Below are positions 8,755 to 20,893 of a DNA stretch of 64,000 nucleotides, piece after piece. The notes beneath the pieces were generated by a model, which saw only the letters and a list, made by a program, of their open reading frames with translations, was not told where the DNA came from and made no database searches. The DNA is taken from the NCBI RefSeq assembly GCF_946404245.1, contig NZ_CAMJCX010000002.1, forward strand, positions 1 to 64,000, in the 5' to 3' direction. Source of the DNA: an uncultured Methanobrevibacter sp. Its GTDB lineage: Archaea > Methanobacteriota > Methanobacteria > Methanobacteriales > Methanobacteriaceae. The stretch's first letter is position 1. The number at the start of each line of letters is the position of its first letter. The translations under genes and the position numbers were made by a program.

Positions 8755-9507
8755 ATGTCAATTGAAGTTAAAAATATTAATAAATCCTTTGAAAGTAAAA
8801 AGACAGATAAGTTATCTGTTTTGGAGGATATCAATTTAACTATTGATGATGGGGAACTGGTTTGTCTTTTAGGGCCTTCCGGTTGTGGTAAGACTACTCT
8901 TTTAAGATTAATCGCCGGCCTGGATCATCCTACTTCCGGTGAAATCGTTGCAAATGGCGAGGTTGTCAAGAAGCCATCAGGAGACAGGGCGGTAATTTTC
9001 CAGCAGTATTCCCTATTCCCATGGCTGACTGTTTTGCAGAATGTTACCTTCGGTTTGGAAATGACCAAGAAGGGTTCAAAAGAGGAAAACATTCAGGCTG
9101 CAGAAAGATATTTGACAAGTGTCGGTTTAATTGACTTTAAGGATAGCTATCCTCATGAACTTTCAGGTGGTATGAAACAAAGGGTTGCAATTATTAGATC
9201 CTTGCTTAACCATTCACCTATCTTGCTCATGGATGAGCCGTTTTCTGCATTGGATATGCAAAATAGACACAAGCTTCAGGAGCAGCTGATTGGCGTTTGG
9301 AAAAGATTTGAAAATACAATCGTTTTTGTAACTCACGATGTTGATGAAGCGGTATTTTTAGCCGATAAGATTGTGATAATGGATAGAAATCCCGGACGTA
9401 TTGCAAATATAGTTGATGTTGATATAGAAAGGCCAAGAAAAAGGGAATCCAAAGAGTTCATAGCTCTTCAGGAAACCATAGTTGAAGATTTAGATATGGG
9501 AGACTAG
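8755..9507 (+). CDS. ABC transporter ATP-binding protein (SsuB/TauB-like)
   Basis: Walker A GPSGCGKTT, signature LSGGMKQR, Walker B LLMDEPF. Confidence 0.9.
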   Translation: MSIEVKNINKSFESKKTDKLSVLEDINLTIDDGELVCLLGPSGCGKTTLLRLIAGLDHPTSGEIVANGEVVKKPSGDRAVIFQQYSLFPWLTVLQNVTFGLEMTKKGSKEENIQAAERYLTSVGLIDFKDSYPHELSGGMKQRVAIIRSLLNHSPILLMDEPFSALDMQNRHKLQEQLIGVWKRFENTIVFVTHDVDEAVFLADKIVIMDRNPGRIANIVDVDIERPRKRESKEFIALQETIVEDLDMGD

Positions 9508-9526
9508 TTGTAAAAGCTAAATCCCG

Positions 9527-9904
9527 TTAAATTTCTTTTTTTATTTTTAAGATTTCGTTTTTAATTACAGTTACGCATTTTTCATCATTTTCATTAATGC
9601 GCACTGTGCATTCTGCTTTCAGGTCATGCTCTTCGAGCAATTGCTTCACGTTTAGGTTATATTCAACGCTTGCATCCTTTGTTTTCAAAATGGTTTCAGG
9701 ACAGCAGTTTTCACATCCGTTAACGGCAATGACTTTGTGGTTTTGTGCAAGGTCAATGAATTTCTTGAAGTTTCCTCCGCTTGCCACCACACAGCAGTAT
9801 TCGATATCAGCATGCTCTACGGACAGGTCATACACGCTAACTCTTGACACTTCCCCTCGGGGATTCATTCCGCTGCATGTGCATAGTACAATTTTTTCAT
9901 CCAT
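9527..9904 (-). CDS. Putative zinc-binding (DGC domain-like) protein
   Basis: CTCSG, NGCENCCPE cysteine motifs. Confidence 0.6.
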   Translation of the reverse strand: MDEKIVLCTCSGMNPRGEVSRVSVYDLSVEHADIEYCCVVASGGNFKKFIDLAQNHKVIAVNGCENCCPETILKTKDASVEYNLNVKQLLEEHDLKAECTVRINENDEKCVTVIKNEILKIKKEI

Positions 9905-9908
9905 GATA

Positions 9909-10643
9909 TCACAGTTTGGCTATTAAAGTTCCGTAATTTCCGTTTTTTATTCCTTCATATACATAATCCAACGCTTTCATGATTGAAGTGTGCAGGGCAT
10001 TGTTTTTTGCACGATATGCTGTGATTGCAGCAGATAAATTGCAGCCGGTTCCGTGAAGGTTGTCAGTTTCAATAAGCTCCTGCTTTTTGATTGTGATGTC
10101 CCCGTCAATATTGATGGTGTTGATGCCGTCAAGATGGCCTCCTGTGATTAAGCTGTTGCAGACTATTTTTTCAGAGGCTTTGATTGCATCCTCTTTGGTG
10201 TTAATCTTCAAGCCGGTTAACTTTTCAGCTTCACTGAGATTTGGAGTTGTCAAAATGGATTCTGGAAGAAGATATTTGTTGAATGCATCGGCAATATCTT
10301 CCTTGGTTAGGTCTCCGCCTGATGTTGCAACCATTACTGGGTCAACCACTGCCTTTAAATCATACTCCCTGATCTTTTCAGCGACCAGTTTGATGATTTC
10401 TGGGGAGTAAAGCATTCCTGTTTTGATGAATTCCACTTCATATGAGTCCATAACAGAATCAATCTGTTCGGAAATGTATTCCGGTGACACCGGTTGTGTT
10501 GAAAAAAATTTATATGGATTTTGAGCGGTTAAGGCAGTCACCACTCCGGTTCCATAAACTCCGATTGCCTGAAATGTTTTCAAATCGGCAAAGACCCCTG
10601 CCCCGCCTGAAGGGTCAACTCCTGCAATGCTCATTACAATCAT
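9909..10643 (-). CDS. thiD: Hydroxymethylpyrimidine/phosphomethylpyrimidine kinase
   Basis: AGVDPSGGAGVFADLKTF; DPVMVATSGG; HGTGCNLSAAI. Confidence 0.93.
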   Translation of the reverse strand: MIVMSIAGVDPSGGAGVFADLKTFQAIGVYGTGVVTALTAQNPYKFFSTQPVSPEYISEQIDSVMDSYEVEFIKTGMLYSPEIIKLVAEKIREYDLKAVVDPVMVATSGGDLTKEDIADAFNKYLLPESILTTPNLSEAEKLTGLKINTKEDAIKASEKIVCNSLITGGHLDGINTINIDGDITIKKQELIETDNLHGTGCNLSAAITAYRAKNNALHTSIMKALDYVYEGIKNGNYGTLIAKL

Positions 10644-11318
10644 CTAATCAGCTCTTGTGACTTTAATTCTTTCGCTTCCTCTGAAAGGTTCAAAGGTCAC
10701 TTTCAATTCCTTCAGATATTGTCTGGTGTGTGTTTTCTCACCGTGTATCATGATTTCGCCCAAGTCTTCAGCGGTATTCACATCCAATGCCATGAACAGG
10801 GAATCATGAACCTGAGGATTCAATTTTTTCCTTTCGGCGGCATTGACATGTTCCTTATAGCTGAATCCCTCGAATCTGGTTCTGATGGCCATAGGCTTCA
10901 TGATAATCATGTTTGTTCCGCCCCCTTTTGATGGAACGATGATGAAATCAAGGTTTTTTGATGCGTCAATTAGCATTTTGACATTGGTTTTCCCGATGAG
11001 AGGAATGTCTGACGGCACAATCATGATTTTTCTTGCTTTTCCCTTGCAGTATTTCATTGCCTGTGTCAGCGCCTTGTTCAAATTGGAGTTTTCATCCTCT
11101 AAAATGGTATCCAGATTAAGGCTTTCGGCATAGCTTAGCACATCCTCGTCACGGCTGATTATGAAAATCTTATCCACATGCTTTTTCAGTGTGTCTGTGA
11201 CGTCCTGAAGCATTACCTTAAGGAGCTTTTCCCTTTCTTTTTCTGTAAGGAAGGGTGATAGGCGGGTTTTTGCATTTTTGAATTTGCTTACGGGGATTAT
11301 TGCATAGATGTCGTCCAT
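10644..11318 (-). CDS. cofC: 2-phospho-L-lactate guanylyltransferase
   Basis: AIIPVSKFKNAKTRLSPFLT, VPSDIPLI, GGGTNMI. Confidence 0.93.
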   Translation of the reverse strand: MDDIYAIIPVSKFKNAKTRLSPFLTEKEREKLLKVMLQDVTDTLKKHVDKIFIISRDEDVLSYAESLNLDTILEDENSNLNKALTQAMKYCKGKARKIMIVPSDIPLIGKTNVKMLIDASKNLDFIIVPSKGGGTNMIIMKPMAIRTRFEGFSYKEHVNAAERKKLNPQVHDSLFMALDVNTAEDLGEIMIHGEKTHTRQYLKELKVTFEPFRGSERIKVTRAD

Positions 11319-11325
11319 ATTATCA

Positions 11326-12729
11326 CTAGTAGGTTTTAGCTATTAAAGCAACGTATTTGGCATCCTTGCCGCTTGCTATACATTTGCCTTCGGAGACCTC
11401 TTCCTGAATTCCTAAAACGTCATAACCTGTTTTTTCTTCGATTTCATGTCCAACTTCTTCTTCTCCGCACCAGTAGAATTTGACGACATTTCCTGATTCC
11501 ACGAGCTCTGCAACTTCATCCAGATTGTGTGCAAACTTGACATGTTCATTCAGGAAGTCCCATGCCTGGGAAGATAAGTTTTCTGAGGATTGGTTTAACA
11601 GGTCAATGATGCTGTCCGCTAGATTGTCGTCCAATGGAATTTCGGTTTTCTCTTCGGTGTCTCTGGTCATTGCTATTGTAATGTTGTTTTCCAGGTCTCT
11701 TGGACCAAGCTCAAGTTTGATTGGAGTTCCTTTAAGCTCCCAATCGTTGAATTTTTTACCAGGTCTGATGTCCCTGTCATCAATGTTGACTCTCAATCCC
11801 GCATCTTCAAGTGTGTCTTTGATTTCACTGCATTTTGCTAAAACTTCTTCTTTTCCTTTTTTGAATAGGATTGGAATGATTGTTACCTGATTCGGTGATA
11901 CTTTTGGTGGTAGGCGTAAACCCTTATCGTCCCCATGCACTCCGATTAAAGATGCGATGACCCTGTCGGATACTCCTGCACAGGTCTGGTAAACAAGCTT
12001 GTGTTCGCCGTCCTTGTCTTCAAAGGTAATGTCAAATGTTTTTGCAAAGGTCTGGCCTAAATTGTGTATTGTACCGATTTGAAGGGTTTTTCCGTTAGGC
12101 ATAATCACGTCAAATGCCATGGTGTAGTCTGAACCCGGAAACTTGTCCCATTCAGGCCTTTTGGAAATCAGGTATGGAATTCCCAGATCATCAAAGAACT
12201 CCTTATACATTTCAATGAAGTCTTCGATTTGTTCATCGGACTCTTCCTTTGTTGCATGGGCGGTGTGCGCCTCTTTGAAAGTAGTGATTTCCCTGACTCT
12301 GATTAAAGGTCTGGTATGTTTAGTTTCGTATCTGAAAGTGTTTACGATCTGATACATTTTTATAGGAAGGTCAATGTGGGTCCTGATCCATAATGAGTAC
12401 ATTGGATATATTGCAGTTTCACTGGTTGGCCTTAAAGCCAGCTGTTCGTTCAGCTCCCTTTGACCGCCTTTTGTTACCCAGTACACTTCGTCTTCAAATC
12501 CCTTTACGTGTATTCCTTCTTTTGCAAGTTCACTTTCCGGAACAAGCATTGGGAATAGAACTTCATCATGGTCCTTATCCAGTAATTTTTTAATAATGTT
12601 CATGGAATGTTTTCTTATCTGAAAACCGTATGGCCTCCAAACTGCCATTCCCTTAATAGGATACCTTGAATCAGTTATGTCTGCTTGTTCTAATATGTCA
12701 TGAAACCATTCATCAAAATTTTCCACCAT
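11326..12729 (-). CDS. proS: Proline--tRNA ligase (archaeal type)
   Basis: Class II aaRS motifs ([36 protein letters not shown]). Confidence 0.95.
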   Translation of the reverse strand: MVENFDEWFHDILEQADITDSRYPIKGMAVWRPYGFQIRKHSMNIIKKLLDKDHDEVLFPMLVPESELAKEGIHVKGFEDEVYWVTKGGQRELNEQLALRPTSETAIYPMYSLWIRTHIDLPIKMYQIVNTFRYETKHTRPLIRVREITTFKEAHTAHATKEESDEQIEDFIEMYKEFFDDLGIPYLISKRPEWDKFPGSDYTMAFDVIMPNGKTLQIGTIHNLGQTFAKTFDITFEDKDGEHKLVYQTCAGVSDRVIASLIGVHGDDKGLRLPPKVSPNQVTIIPILFKKGKEEVLAKCSEIKDTLEDAGLRVNIDDRDIRPGKKFNDWELKGTPIKLELGPRDLENNITIAMTRDTEEKTEIPLDDNLADSIIDLLNQSSENLSSQAWDFLNEHVKFAHNLDEVAELVESGNVVKFYWCGEEEVGHEIEEKTGYDVLGIQEEVSEGKCIASGKDAKYVALIAKTY

Positions 12730-12916
12730 ATCACCTAAAATATTTTTATAATATTAAATATTATGTCTTTAATAAGTATTAAAGTTATATTTTCACGGAC
12801 GGTTTTTGCTTGTTTTTTAAGAATTTGGAAAATTCTTCTGAGATTTTTTTTAAAGAAAGTTATTTATAATTATTTTATACATATATATTAATGTATAATT
12901 TATTTTAGGAGATATT

Positions 12917-13960
12917 ATGAGTAATAGGAAAATACAAATGCCTCGTGAAGTTTACATTGATCCGGGCATTATAAAGGATACTGCCGATATTTGCAAGTCT
13001 TTGCACTTGGATAAGAGGGCTTTGATTGTAACAGGTTCCCATACATATGATGTGGGTGCAAAACCTGCAATTGAAAGTCTTGAAAAGGAAAATATTGAAT
13101 ATGATGTTATCAAAGTTGATAGGGCATCTGCCGAATCAATTTCCGAAGTCGAAGAACTGATAACACCCGACACCACAGTATTGGGTATCGGCGGCGGAAA
13201 GGTTATTGATGTGGCTAAATTGTCTTCCTTCAATCAGGGCGTATACTTTGTTTCAATGCCTACAACTGCTTCTCATGACGGTATAGTATCTCCTTTAGCT
13301 TCAATTAAAAATCCTAATACTTCCATTTCCGTTACAGCTCACTCTCCAATTGCAGTCATTGCCGATTCAGAGATTTTGGCTCAATCTCCATTCAGGCTTT
13401 TGGCAGCAGGATGTGCGGATTTGATATCCAATTTCACCGCAATCAAGGATTGGGAACTGGCACACAGGCTTAAAAATGAAACATTCAGCGAATCTGCAGC
13501 GGCACTCTCAATAATGTCCGCTCATCTGATAACCGACAATATTTCAAACATCAAGCCTAACCTGGAGCCAAGTGCAAGAATAGTCATGAAATCCCTCTTC
13601 AGTGGCGGAATGGCTATCAGCATTGCAGGTTCATCCCGTCCGGCCAGCGGATCCGAGCATCTCTTCTCACACGCTTTGGATAAGATATTGGAAAAACCTG
13701 CTCTGCATGGGGAACAGTGCGGAATCGGTACAATAATGATGATGTATCTTCATGGAGGGGACTGGAAAGCCATACAGAATACATTAAAGGCTGTTCAGGC
13801 TCCAACCACTGCTGCTGAAATCGGTGTGGCTGACGATGATATTATTGAAGCGCTGATGATGGCTCATGAAATAAGGCCTGAAAGGTATACAATATTGGGA
13901 GACAACGGCATTTCTCGCGATGCCGCATATGAGCTTGCTCATAAGACAGAGGTGATTTAA
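12917..13960 (+). CDS. egsA: sn-glycerol-1-phosphate dehydrogenase
   Basis: GGGKVIDVAKL, PTTASHDGIVSP, GSEHLFSHALD. Confidence 0.95.
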   Translation: MSNRKIQMPREVYIDPGIIKDTADICKSLHLDKRALIVTGSHTYDVGAKPAIESLEKENIEYDVIKVDRASAESISEVEELITPDTTVLGIGGGKVIDVAKLSSFNQGVYFVSMPTTASHDGIVSPLASIKNPNTSISVTAHSPIAVIADSEILAQSPFRLLAAGCADLISNFTAIKDWELAHRLKNETFSESAAALSIMSAHLITDNISNIKPNLEPSARIVMKSLFSGGMAISIAGSSRPASGSEHLFSHALDKILEKPALHGEQCGIGTIMMMYLHGGDWKAIQNTLKAVQAPTTAAEIGVADDDIIEALMMAHEIRPERYTILGDNGISRDAAYELAHKTEVI

Positions 13961-14400
13961 TGATAACATTGATAGGAAAAAGTTTAGCAAAAAAAGGTCA
14001 GGAATTTGTTTTTTTAGGTCCTGCTGATGCGTGTGAAGACTGCAGATTTAAATCATCCTGTATTGGAAACCTGGAAAAAGACAGAAAATATGAAATTATC
14101 GATGTTAAAGATAATGAACAGAAATGTAAAATACATGCTGAAGAAACAGTAATTCCTGTTGAAGTCGACAGAGCTAAAATAAACTTATTGACACAATCCA
14201 AAAGCATTTTTGAAGGTTCCACATTTACATTTAATGCTCCTGATTGTGATGAAGAGACTTGTGAATTTCGTGACTTGTGTTTCCCTGAAGGATTGATGGA
14301 AAATGACAAATGCATTGTCCTGAAAAATGATGGAAAACATAAGGAAGAATGTAAGAAAGGTTATAAACTTAATAAACTTACTTTGGGGTTTGTGATTTAA
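13960..14400 (+). CDS. UPF0179 family protein
   Basis: LIGKSLAKKGQEFVFLGPADACEDCRFKSSCIGNLE; cysteine-rich. Confidence 0.85.
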   Translation: MITLIGKSLAKKGQEFVFLGPADACEDCRFKSSCIGNLEKDRKYEIIDVKDNEQKCKIHAEETVIPVEVDRAKINLLTQSKSIFEGSTFTFNAPDCDEETCEFRDLCFPEGLMENDKCIVLKNDGKHKEECKKGYKLNKLTLGFVI

Positions 14401-15087
14401 ATGAAAGATGCTAGTAGCAATAATTCTAGTAAAAAGAATGCAGGTTATAAAGCTGCAGAATATGTAAAAGACGGTATGGTTTTAGGACTTGGAACAGGTT
14501 CAACAACACATTTTTTCATTGAAAAAGTGGGTATGAGAATTCGTGATGAAGGAATCAGCGTAATGGGAATTCCAACATCATTTCAATCATTACTGATAGC
14601 TAAGGAGTGGAACATTCCAATAACCACCCTGGAAGAGCATGACATTGACCTGTCCGTTGACGGCGCTGATGAGGTGGACCCTGACTTTAACCTGATTAAA
14701 GGAGGCGGGGCAGCCCACACAAAAGAGAAAATAGTGGATTATGCTGCAAAGGAATTCATTGTAATTGTTGATGAATCAAAATGTGTGGAAGAGTTAGGCA
14801 ATTTCCCTGTTCCTGTAGAAGTGTTGCCTGATGCATCAAGATTGGTCATTCAAGCTCTTGAAGATATGGGGGCAAGTTGTGAGATAAGGATGGCTCAAAG
14901 AAAAGACGGCCCTGTAATAACAGATAACGGAAACTTTGTCATCGATGCCAAATTTGATGAAATCGAATCTCCGGCTCACCTTGAAATTGATTTGAATGCA
15001 ATTCCTGGTGTTGTTGAAAACGGAATTTTCTCACAGATGGTTGACCGTGTCATTGTTGGAACTGATGAAGGTACCAAAGAGTTATAG
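14401..15087 (+). CDS. rpiA: Ribose-5-phosphate isomerase A
   Basis: [37 protein letters not shown]. Confidence 0.95.
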   Translation: MKDASSNNSSKKNAGYKAAEYVKDGMVLGLGTGSTTHFFIEKVGMRIRDEGISVMGIPTSFQSLLIAKEWNIPITTLEEHDIDLSVDGADEVDPDFNLIKGGGAAHTKEKIVDYAAKEFIVIVDESKCVEELGNFPVPVEVLPDASRLVIQALEDMGASCEIRMAQRKDGPVITDNGNFVIDAKFDEIESPAHLEIDLNAIPGVVENGIFSQMVDRVIVGTDEGTKEL

Positions 15088-15092
15088 GTGAT

Positions 15093-15314
15093 TTGATGCC
15101 GATACCATATGGTGGACTGCCTGATTTACGGGACATTGGTTACAAAATTGCCATGTTAGTCGGTGCATTAATCGTAATTTATGGCGTGTTATGGTTGCTT
15201 GCTTCATTAGGAATCATTCCGGCGTTAGTGGCAGCAATATTCCCGCAGATAGTTCTGATATTAATTGGAATCTTTATAATCTACATTGCATATTCCCGCA
15301 GGAATATGTACTGA
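15093..15314 (+). CDS. Small membrane protein
   Basis: Two hydrophobic helices. Confidence 0.65.
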   Translation: MMPIPYGGLPDLRDIGYKIAMLVGALIVIYGVLWLLASLGIIPALVAAIFPQIVLILIGIFIIYIAYSRRNMY

Positions 15315-15360
15315 TTTTATTTTTTTTAAAATATTTTATACTGCTTAAATCAAAGTATTA

Positions 15361-15768
15361 TTGATGACAGTCAAAACTAGTTCTTTAAAATTAGACACAA
15401 ACAAAAACTTTGAAATTATTGATATCACATCAAAAATCAACGATTTAATTGACATTGACGAGGGGATAGTTTCCATTTTTTCAAAACACTCCACATCAGC
15501 AATAGTTGTCAATGAAAACGAGTCCGGACTTTTAAGGGATTTGGAGTTCACATTGGACAATCTGATCACTGATAAATTCAGCTATTCCCATGACAGAATC
15601 GACAATAACGCTAGATCTCACCTGAAGTCATTTCTGCTTTCATCAAGTGAGTCACTTCCGATTAAAAATGGGAAACTTGATTTAGGTACATGGCAATCAG
15701 TTTTTTTCATAGAACTAGATGGACCAAGACATGCAAGAACAGTAACTTTGACAATGGTTGGTGAATAA
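15361..15768 (+). CDS. YjbQ/UPF0047 family protein (secondary thiamine-phosphate synthase-like)
   Basis: FSKHSTSAIVVNENE, LGTWQSVFFIELDGPR. Confidence 0.88.
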   Translation: MMTVKTSSLKLDTNKNFEIIDITSKINDLIDIDEGIVSIFSKHSTSAIVVNENESGLLRDLEFTLDNLITDKFSYSHDRIDNNARSHLKSFLLSSSESLPIKNGKLDLGTWQSVFFIELDGPRHARTVTLTMVGE

Positions 15769-15909
15769 TTGAAAAAATGGACATTAATTTTAATAGTTAT
15801 TATAGTGGTCTTGCTGATTTTTATAGTTGTTTTCAATAATTATGATGCTTCGCCGGCAGTCAACAATTACTCCCAAATGGAAATTCAAATGAGAAAACTG
15901 TGGTATTAA
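15769..15909 (+). CDS. 46-aa single-TM protein (not in ORF track)
   Basis: TTG start overlapping YjbQ end region; MKKWTLILIVIIVVLLIFIVVFNNYDASPAVNNYSQMEIQMRKLWY. Confidence 0.45.
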   Translation: MKKWTLILIVIIVVLLIFIVVFNNYDASPAVNNYSQMEIQMRKLWY

Positions 15910-15927
15910 AAAAAGAAGTTAGTGAAT

Positions 15928-17586
15928 TCATTTGTTAATGAATTCAATTTCGAATGCGATTACAGGGTACTCCAAAGTGAAGTTTGTGATTACTTCAGGT
16001 GACACTTCACCGAAGAATCCTTTGACTGTACCGTTTTTAGCCTCACCAGTCACATCAGCCGCCCTTCCCTCAATGAAGGTTTTGTTTTCACTGTCAGATA
16101 TCTCCATTGTGTAGCCTAAATTACTTAAGACACTTGTAACAATGGATTTTATTTCAGTAAAGTTGGCTGTGGAGTGACATACCAGTGCAGCTAATTTTTT
16201 AGATGAAACTGTCTTGTTTTCTTTGGAATCGTCCAGGTATAGCACGTCACCGATTTCAAAGATTTTTTGAGGCAAGTCCTCATGCTTGTTGTCTTCTAAA
16301 AATTCCATCAGACTGTTGATTAGGCTGGTTCTGATCATTGTTCTGTCAATAGTGATCGGTCTTGCAACCTGCACGTGAGGCTTTTCTTCCTGATTCATTT
16401 TTTCGTAGTGTGCCTCTTCGTTTGTAAGCATCAGACTCATTACTTCCTGGAAACCTAAGGAAATCATCACTTCACGAATGGTTGCTTCTGACTTGAACCA
16501 GTTATTTTCATAAGCTACAGTGTTGATGTCAGGGAGTTTTGCTTCAACGCTGTTAATGTGGTATTGAACAGCAATGTTTTCAACAATGTCCACTTCATGC
16601 AGGATGTCAACACGGTATGCAGGGATAATTGCTTTAACTTCATTGTCGTTTAATATTTCAGCATCAAAACGTGCTTTTAATAGTAATTCCTTGATGTCTT
16701 CTGCAGTCAGGCTTGTTCCGCCGATTAATTTGTTTGCGGTATCAACATGAACGTTCATCTCTTGAGGGGTTAAATCAGGAGTTGTAATGGTTTTGTCTTC
16801 ATACTTGACTTCCATTGACTTGATTTGACCTCCAACTTCCGCAAATGATGAACAGATGATGTTCAATGCCTGATTGACTGCCCTTTCATCAGTACCGGTA
16901 ACATCCACAATAATGTTGTGGGTGTCTTCCTTGATTTTTGTCAGCTCTCCGTTGATGATCGGAGGCATGGACAATACATTGTTGTCTTTATCTAAAATCA
17001 ATGGGTATTTGTCGAAATCTTCAATCAGATGAGCGTAATCCTTACCCTTGTCATGTTCGGTTAGGATTTCCTGTGGAGTCATTTCGGTGTCCTTTTCCAA
17101 AGGTACGAATGCATTTGCATCTTTAGGAGTTGCAATATAGTTAAATGGAGCTTCAACAACATCGGCATTATGAATACCAATTGCCACTTTTTTCCTGTCC
17201 CTTCCGATAACCCAGTGAAGGTTTTCCTGGAAATCCATGATGTATTTGAGTTTATCGCCAGTAAAATCAACATTGTCTATTTTTGCAAATCCGATGTAAG
17301 GTCTGATTTCTGCAACGTCACTGTCAACGGTAACGTACTCTCCGGATTCTACAACTTCATAATCTGGAAAACCGATTTCCTGACCGATGAATCCTTTAAA
17401 GGATCTGGCCACACCTTCAACAGACAGGTTGTCAGGTCTGTTAGGGAAGAATTCGACCTTGATTTCCTCATCGTCAAAGTCTTCAATATCGCTAGACATC
17501 ATAGGTAAAGTGTCTATCAGTTCATCTTTTTCCATATCTATTCCTAAATCTTTTAAATCTTGATATTTGAATGTAATTACTGGCAT
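15928..17586 (-). CDS. pheT: Phenylalanine--tRNA ligase subunit beta
   Basis: [22 protein letters not shown]; archaeal PheT features. Confidence 0.95.
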   Translation of the reverse strand: MPVITFKYQDLKDLGIDMEKDELIDTLPMMSSDIEDFDDEEIKVEFFPNRPDNLSVEGVARSFKGFIGQEIGFPDYEVVESGEYVTVDSDVAEIRPYIGFAKIDNVDFTGDKLKYIMDFQENLHWVIGRDRKKVAIGIHNADVVEAPFNYIATPKDANAFVPLEKDTEMTPQEILTEHDKGKDYAHLIEDFDKYPLILDKDNNVLSMPPIINGELTKIKEDTHNIIVDVTGTDERAVNQALNIICSSFAEVGGQIKSMEVKYEDKTITTPDLTPQEMNVHVDTANKLIGGTSLTAEDIKELLLKARFDAEILNDNEVKAIIPAYRVDILHEVDIVENIAVQYHINSVEAKLPDINTVAYENNWFKSEATIREVMISLGFQEVMSLMLTNEEAHYEKMNQEEKPHVQVARPITIDRTMIRTSLINSLMEFLEDNKHEDLPQKIFEIGDVLYLDDSKENKTVSSKKLAALVCHSTANFTEIKSIVTSVLSNLGYTMEISDSENKTFIEGRAADVTGEAKNGTVKGFFGEVSPEVITNFTLEYPVIAFEIEFINK

Positions 17587-17608
17587 TTAATAACTCCATA
17601 ATTAATTT

Positions 17609-17965
17609 TTAAAATCCATAAATCAGTATGAAAACCAGAGACTCAATAACAAAGTGAAGTGCTCTGTGCTGCAACTCTCCCATATCGCGTATGAATATGG
17701 TATGGGTCACATCAATAAAGAAATGAATTAGGGCCGCTAGAATTCCAATAGTGGGATTTAAGAAAACTATTGACAATACTATAAAATGGAATCCGGCTTC
17801 CATGATTTCATGAACCACCCATGTTTGCCATATGGAATGGGTGGATTGTTGGATTAGGCCACCTAACACTATGTAAAAGTTATTTAAAACCTTCCACATT
17901 AATGTAGTGTGCAATACATCGCTTATAGCCAACACAACTGCAACATAAAACCATAATAATTCCAT
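17609..17965 (-). CDS. Conserved membrane protein, His-rich
   Basis: 118 aa, four hydrophobic segments. Confidence 0.65.
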   Translation of the reverse strand: MELLWFYVAVVLAISDVLHTTLMWKVLNNFYIVLGGLIQQSTHSIWQTWVVHEIMEAGFHFIVLSIVFLNPTIGILAALIHFFIDVTHTIFIRDMGELQHRALHFVIESLVFILIYGF

Positions 17966-18178
17966 TTTAAAACAGTCCTTTTATTAATTGATAATATTAA
18001 TAATATGAATTTATTATATAATATAGTTAACTATTTATAGATTTAATCATTGTTTTCATATTATATTCTGGATAATTATTTTTTTAACTTATTTTTTCTT
18101 AGTTCATAATTACTTTTTTAAATAATAAACAATATAATTAATAATATTATTTTTACTTTACTTATTAGGAGAAAATAT

Positions 18179-20893
18179 ATGTCAAATAAAGAAATTCCTA
18201 AAGACTATGATTTTAAAAAAGAAAAGGTCTGGGAGCAAAAATGGGAAGATGAAAACATCTACAAATACATTGGAGATGGTTCTCGTCCTAGATATGTTAT
18301 TGATACTCCCCCACCATACCCAACAGGATCTATTCACTTAGGTCACGTTTTAAATTGGGTTTACATTGATATGAATGCAAGATACAGAAGACAGAAAGGT
18401 CACGATGTGCTGTTCACTCAGGGATGGGACTGTCACGGTCTTCCGACTGAAGTGAAAGTTGAAGAGACTCACAACATCAACAAAAACGATGTTTCAAGAG
18501 CACAGTTCAGACAATACTGCATTGACTTAACCACTGACAACATTGCAAAAATGAAATCACAGATGAGAGCAATGGGTTATTCACAGGACTGGTCCCGCGA
18601 GTTTGTAACAATGACTCCGGAATACATGAGAAAAACCCAATATTCATTTTTAAAAATGTATGACGAAGGATTAATTTATCAGGGAATACATCCTGTCAAC
18701 TGGTGTCCTCGCTGTCAGACAGCTATTGCATTTGCAGAAGTTGAATACTCAGACAATACCACATTCCTGAACTATGTAAACTTCCCACCTGCTGTGGAAG
18801 ATTCCTATGAGGACATTGCATCTTCACAGAAATCCGGAAAACAGGCCGACCCTAAGGATGAAGGTATTCTGATTGCAACCACACGTCCGGAACTCATGTC
18901 TGCATGTGTGGCTGTTGTAATCCATCCTGAAGATGAAAGATACACACATCTTTTAGGAAAATATGTTGAAGTGCCGTTATCACACCAAAAAGTAAAAATC
19001 ATTGCGGATGAGGAAGTGGATCCTGAATTCGGTACAGGTGCAGTAATGATTTGTACTTTTGGGGATAAGACTGACGTAAGCTGGGTTCAAAAATATGACC
19101 TTGAAATCATCAATGCAATCGACGAGGCAGGTAAGTTAACCGCAGCCGCCGGAAGATATGAGGGAATGGACCTTCAAAGCTGTAAAAAACAGACTATTGA
19201 AGATTTGGATGCTGAAGGATACCTGTTAAAACAGGAACAAGTCGACCAGAACGTAGGACAATGCTGGAGATGTAAAACTCCTATCGAGATTCTTGTCAAA
19301 AAGCAATGGTTTGTAGCGGTAAGGGATTTAATCGAAAAAACCAAGACTGCAGCGGATGAAATGAAATGGGTTCCTGAACACATGAAATCCCGTATGGTAA
19401 ACTGGGCGGATTCCATGGAATGGGACTGGTGTATTTCAAGACAAAGAATATTTGCAACTCCAATTCCTGTATGGTACTGTAAGGACTGCGGAAAGGTAAT
19501 TTTGCCTGACGTTGAAGACTTGCCGATTGACCCAACAGTTGACAAGCCTAAACATGCATGCGAATGCGGATGCGAAGAGTTCATCGGAGAGGAAGATGTT
19601 CTCGATACATGGATGGATTCATCAATCTCCCCATTATCCATTGCAGGCTGGCCTGATGAAGATTACGTAAATCATTTCCCATCAAATATCCGTCCGCAAG
19701 GACACGACATCATCCGTACATGGGCGTTTTACACCACTCTCAGATGTTTGGCTTTAACTGATCAAAAACCGTTCGATGACATCGTAATCAACGGTATGGT
19801 ATTCGGTGAAGACGGAAACAAGATGAGTAAATCAAGACCTGAGTTTGTTGTCGGTCCTGAAGAGGTCATCGAACAATACGGTGCAGACCCGTTAAGAACC
19901 TGGGCTGCAAACAGTGTTCCTGGATCTGATGTAATATTTGACTGGAAAGACATCAAGCACGGTTACAGATTCCTCAATAAATTCTGGAATGCATTTAGAT
20001 TCATCAGTATGCAGATATTCGATGAAGAAGTCTCATATGAAGATGTTAAGGATAACTTCGGACCGCTTGACTTATGGATTTTATCCAAGCTCAACAACCT
20101 GAACAAGACTGTCGATCAGGCATTTGCGGACTATAACTTTGCAGATACAATCACATCAATCGAAAGGTTCTTCTGGCATGATTTCTGTGACGAATACATT
20201 GAAGCTGTAAAATACAGGCTATACACTGATGTTTCAGACGAATCAAGAAGGGCTGCAAAATACACCTTGAGAACAGTTGTAGAAACATGTCTTAAGTTAA
20301 TGGCTCCAATTGCACCATTCTTCACTGAAGAGGTTTACCAATACTTCTCTGATGAATCAATTCACACAACCTTATGGCCTGAAGTGTATGATGAATTAAT
20401 CAGTGAGGAAATGGAAACCAAAGGAGAAACTACAGTTGAGCTAATCGATGAAGTAAGAAGATTCAAGTCAGCATCAAAAATACCATTAAATGCAGAGCTT
20501 GCTGAAGTAAACGTATACACTTCAGATGAAGATTTAGTGGATGTTTTCAATCAGTTTGATGCGGACATTAAAGGAACCTTAAAAATCAACGATTTGGAAA
20601 TCAGCTCAGGAAAACCTGAAGTTCATGAAAAAATCATTGAAGTTGAACCTGACATGTCCAAAATCGGACCAACATTCAAAGGTGATGCCGGTAAAATCAT
20701 AGGATATCTAAAATCAACTGATATTGATGAAATCGGTTCTGTTCTAGAAGAAAATCATGAATTGACAATAGGTGAGATTGTAGTTCCTGAAGACATGTTA
20801 AACATCAAAAAAGAGATTGTCGGCGCATCAGGTAAGAAAGTTGACATCCTACAATCCGAAAACTTGGATATGATTGTGGAAGTAATTAGATAA
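18179..20893 (+). CDS. valS: Valine--tRNA ligase
   Basis: [13 protein letters not shown] (HIGH), KMSKS, class I aaRS. Confidence 0.97.
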   Translation: MSNKEIPKDYDFKKEKVWEQKWEDENIYKYIGDGSRPRYVIDTPPPYPTGSIHLGHVLNWVYIDMNARYRRQKGHDVLFTQGWDCHGLPTEVKVEETHNINKNDVSRAQFRQYCIDLTTDNIAKMKSQMRAMGYSQDWSREFVTMTPEYMRKTQYSFLKMYDEGLIYQGIHPVNWCPRCQTAIAFAEVEYSDNTTFLNYVNFPPAVEDSYEDIASSQKSGKQADPKDEGILIATTRPELMSACVAVVIHPEDERYTHLLGKYVEVPLSHQKVKIIADEEVDPEFGTGAVMICTFGDKTDVSWVQKYDLEIINAIDEAGKLTAAAGRYEGMDLQSCKKQTIEDLDAEGYLLKQEQVDQNVGQCWRCKTPIEILVKKQWFVAVRDLIEKTKTAADEMKWVPEHMKSRMVNWADSMEWDWCISRQRIFATPIPVWYCKDCGKVILPDVEDLPIDPTVDKPKHACECGCEEFIGEEDVLDTWMDSSISPLSIAGWPDEDYVNHFPSNIRPQGHDIIRTWAFYTTLRCLALTDQKPFDDIVINGMVFGEDGNKMSKSRPEFVVGPEEVIEQYGADPLRTWAANSVPGSDVIFDWKDIKHGYRFLNKFWNAFRFISMQIFDEEVSYEDVKDNFGPLDLWILSKLNNLNKTVDQAFADYNFADTITSIERFFWHDFCDEYIEAVKYRLYTDVSDESRRAAKYTLRTVVETCLKLMAPIAPFFTEEVYQYFSDESIHTTLWPEVYDELISEEMETKGETTVELIDEVRRFKSASKIPLNAELAEVNVYTSDEDLVDVFNQFDADIKGTLKINDLEISSGKPEVHEKIIEVEPDMSKIGPTFKGDAGKIIGYLKSTDIDEIGSVLEENHELTIGEIVVPEDMLNIKKEIVGASGKKVDILQSENLDMIVEVIR

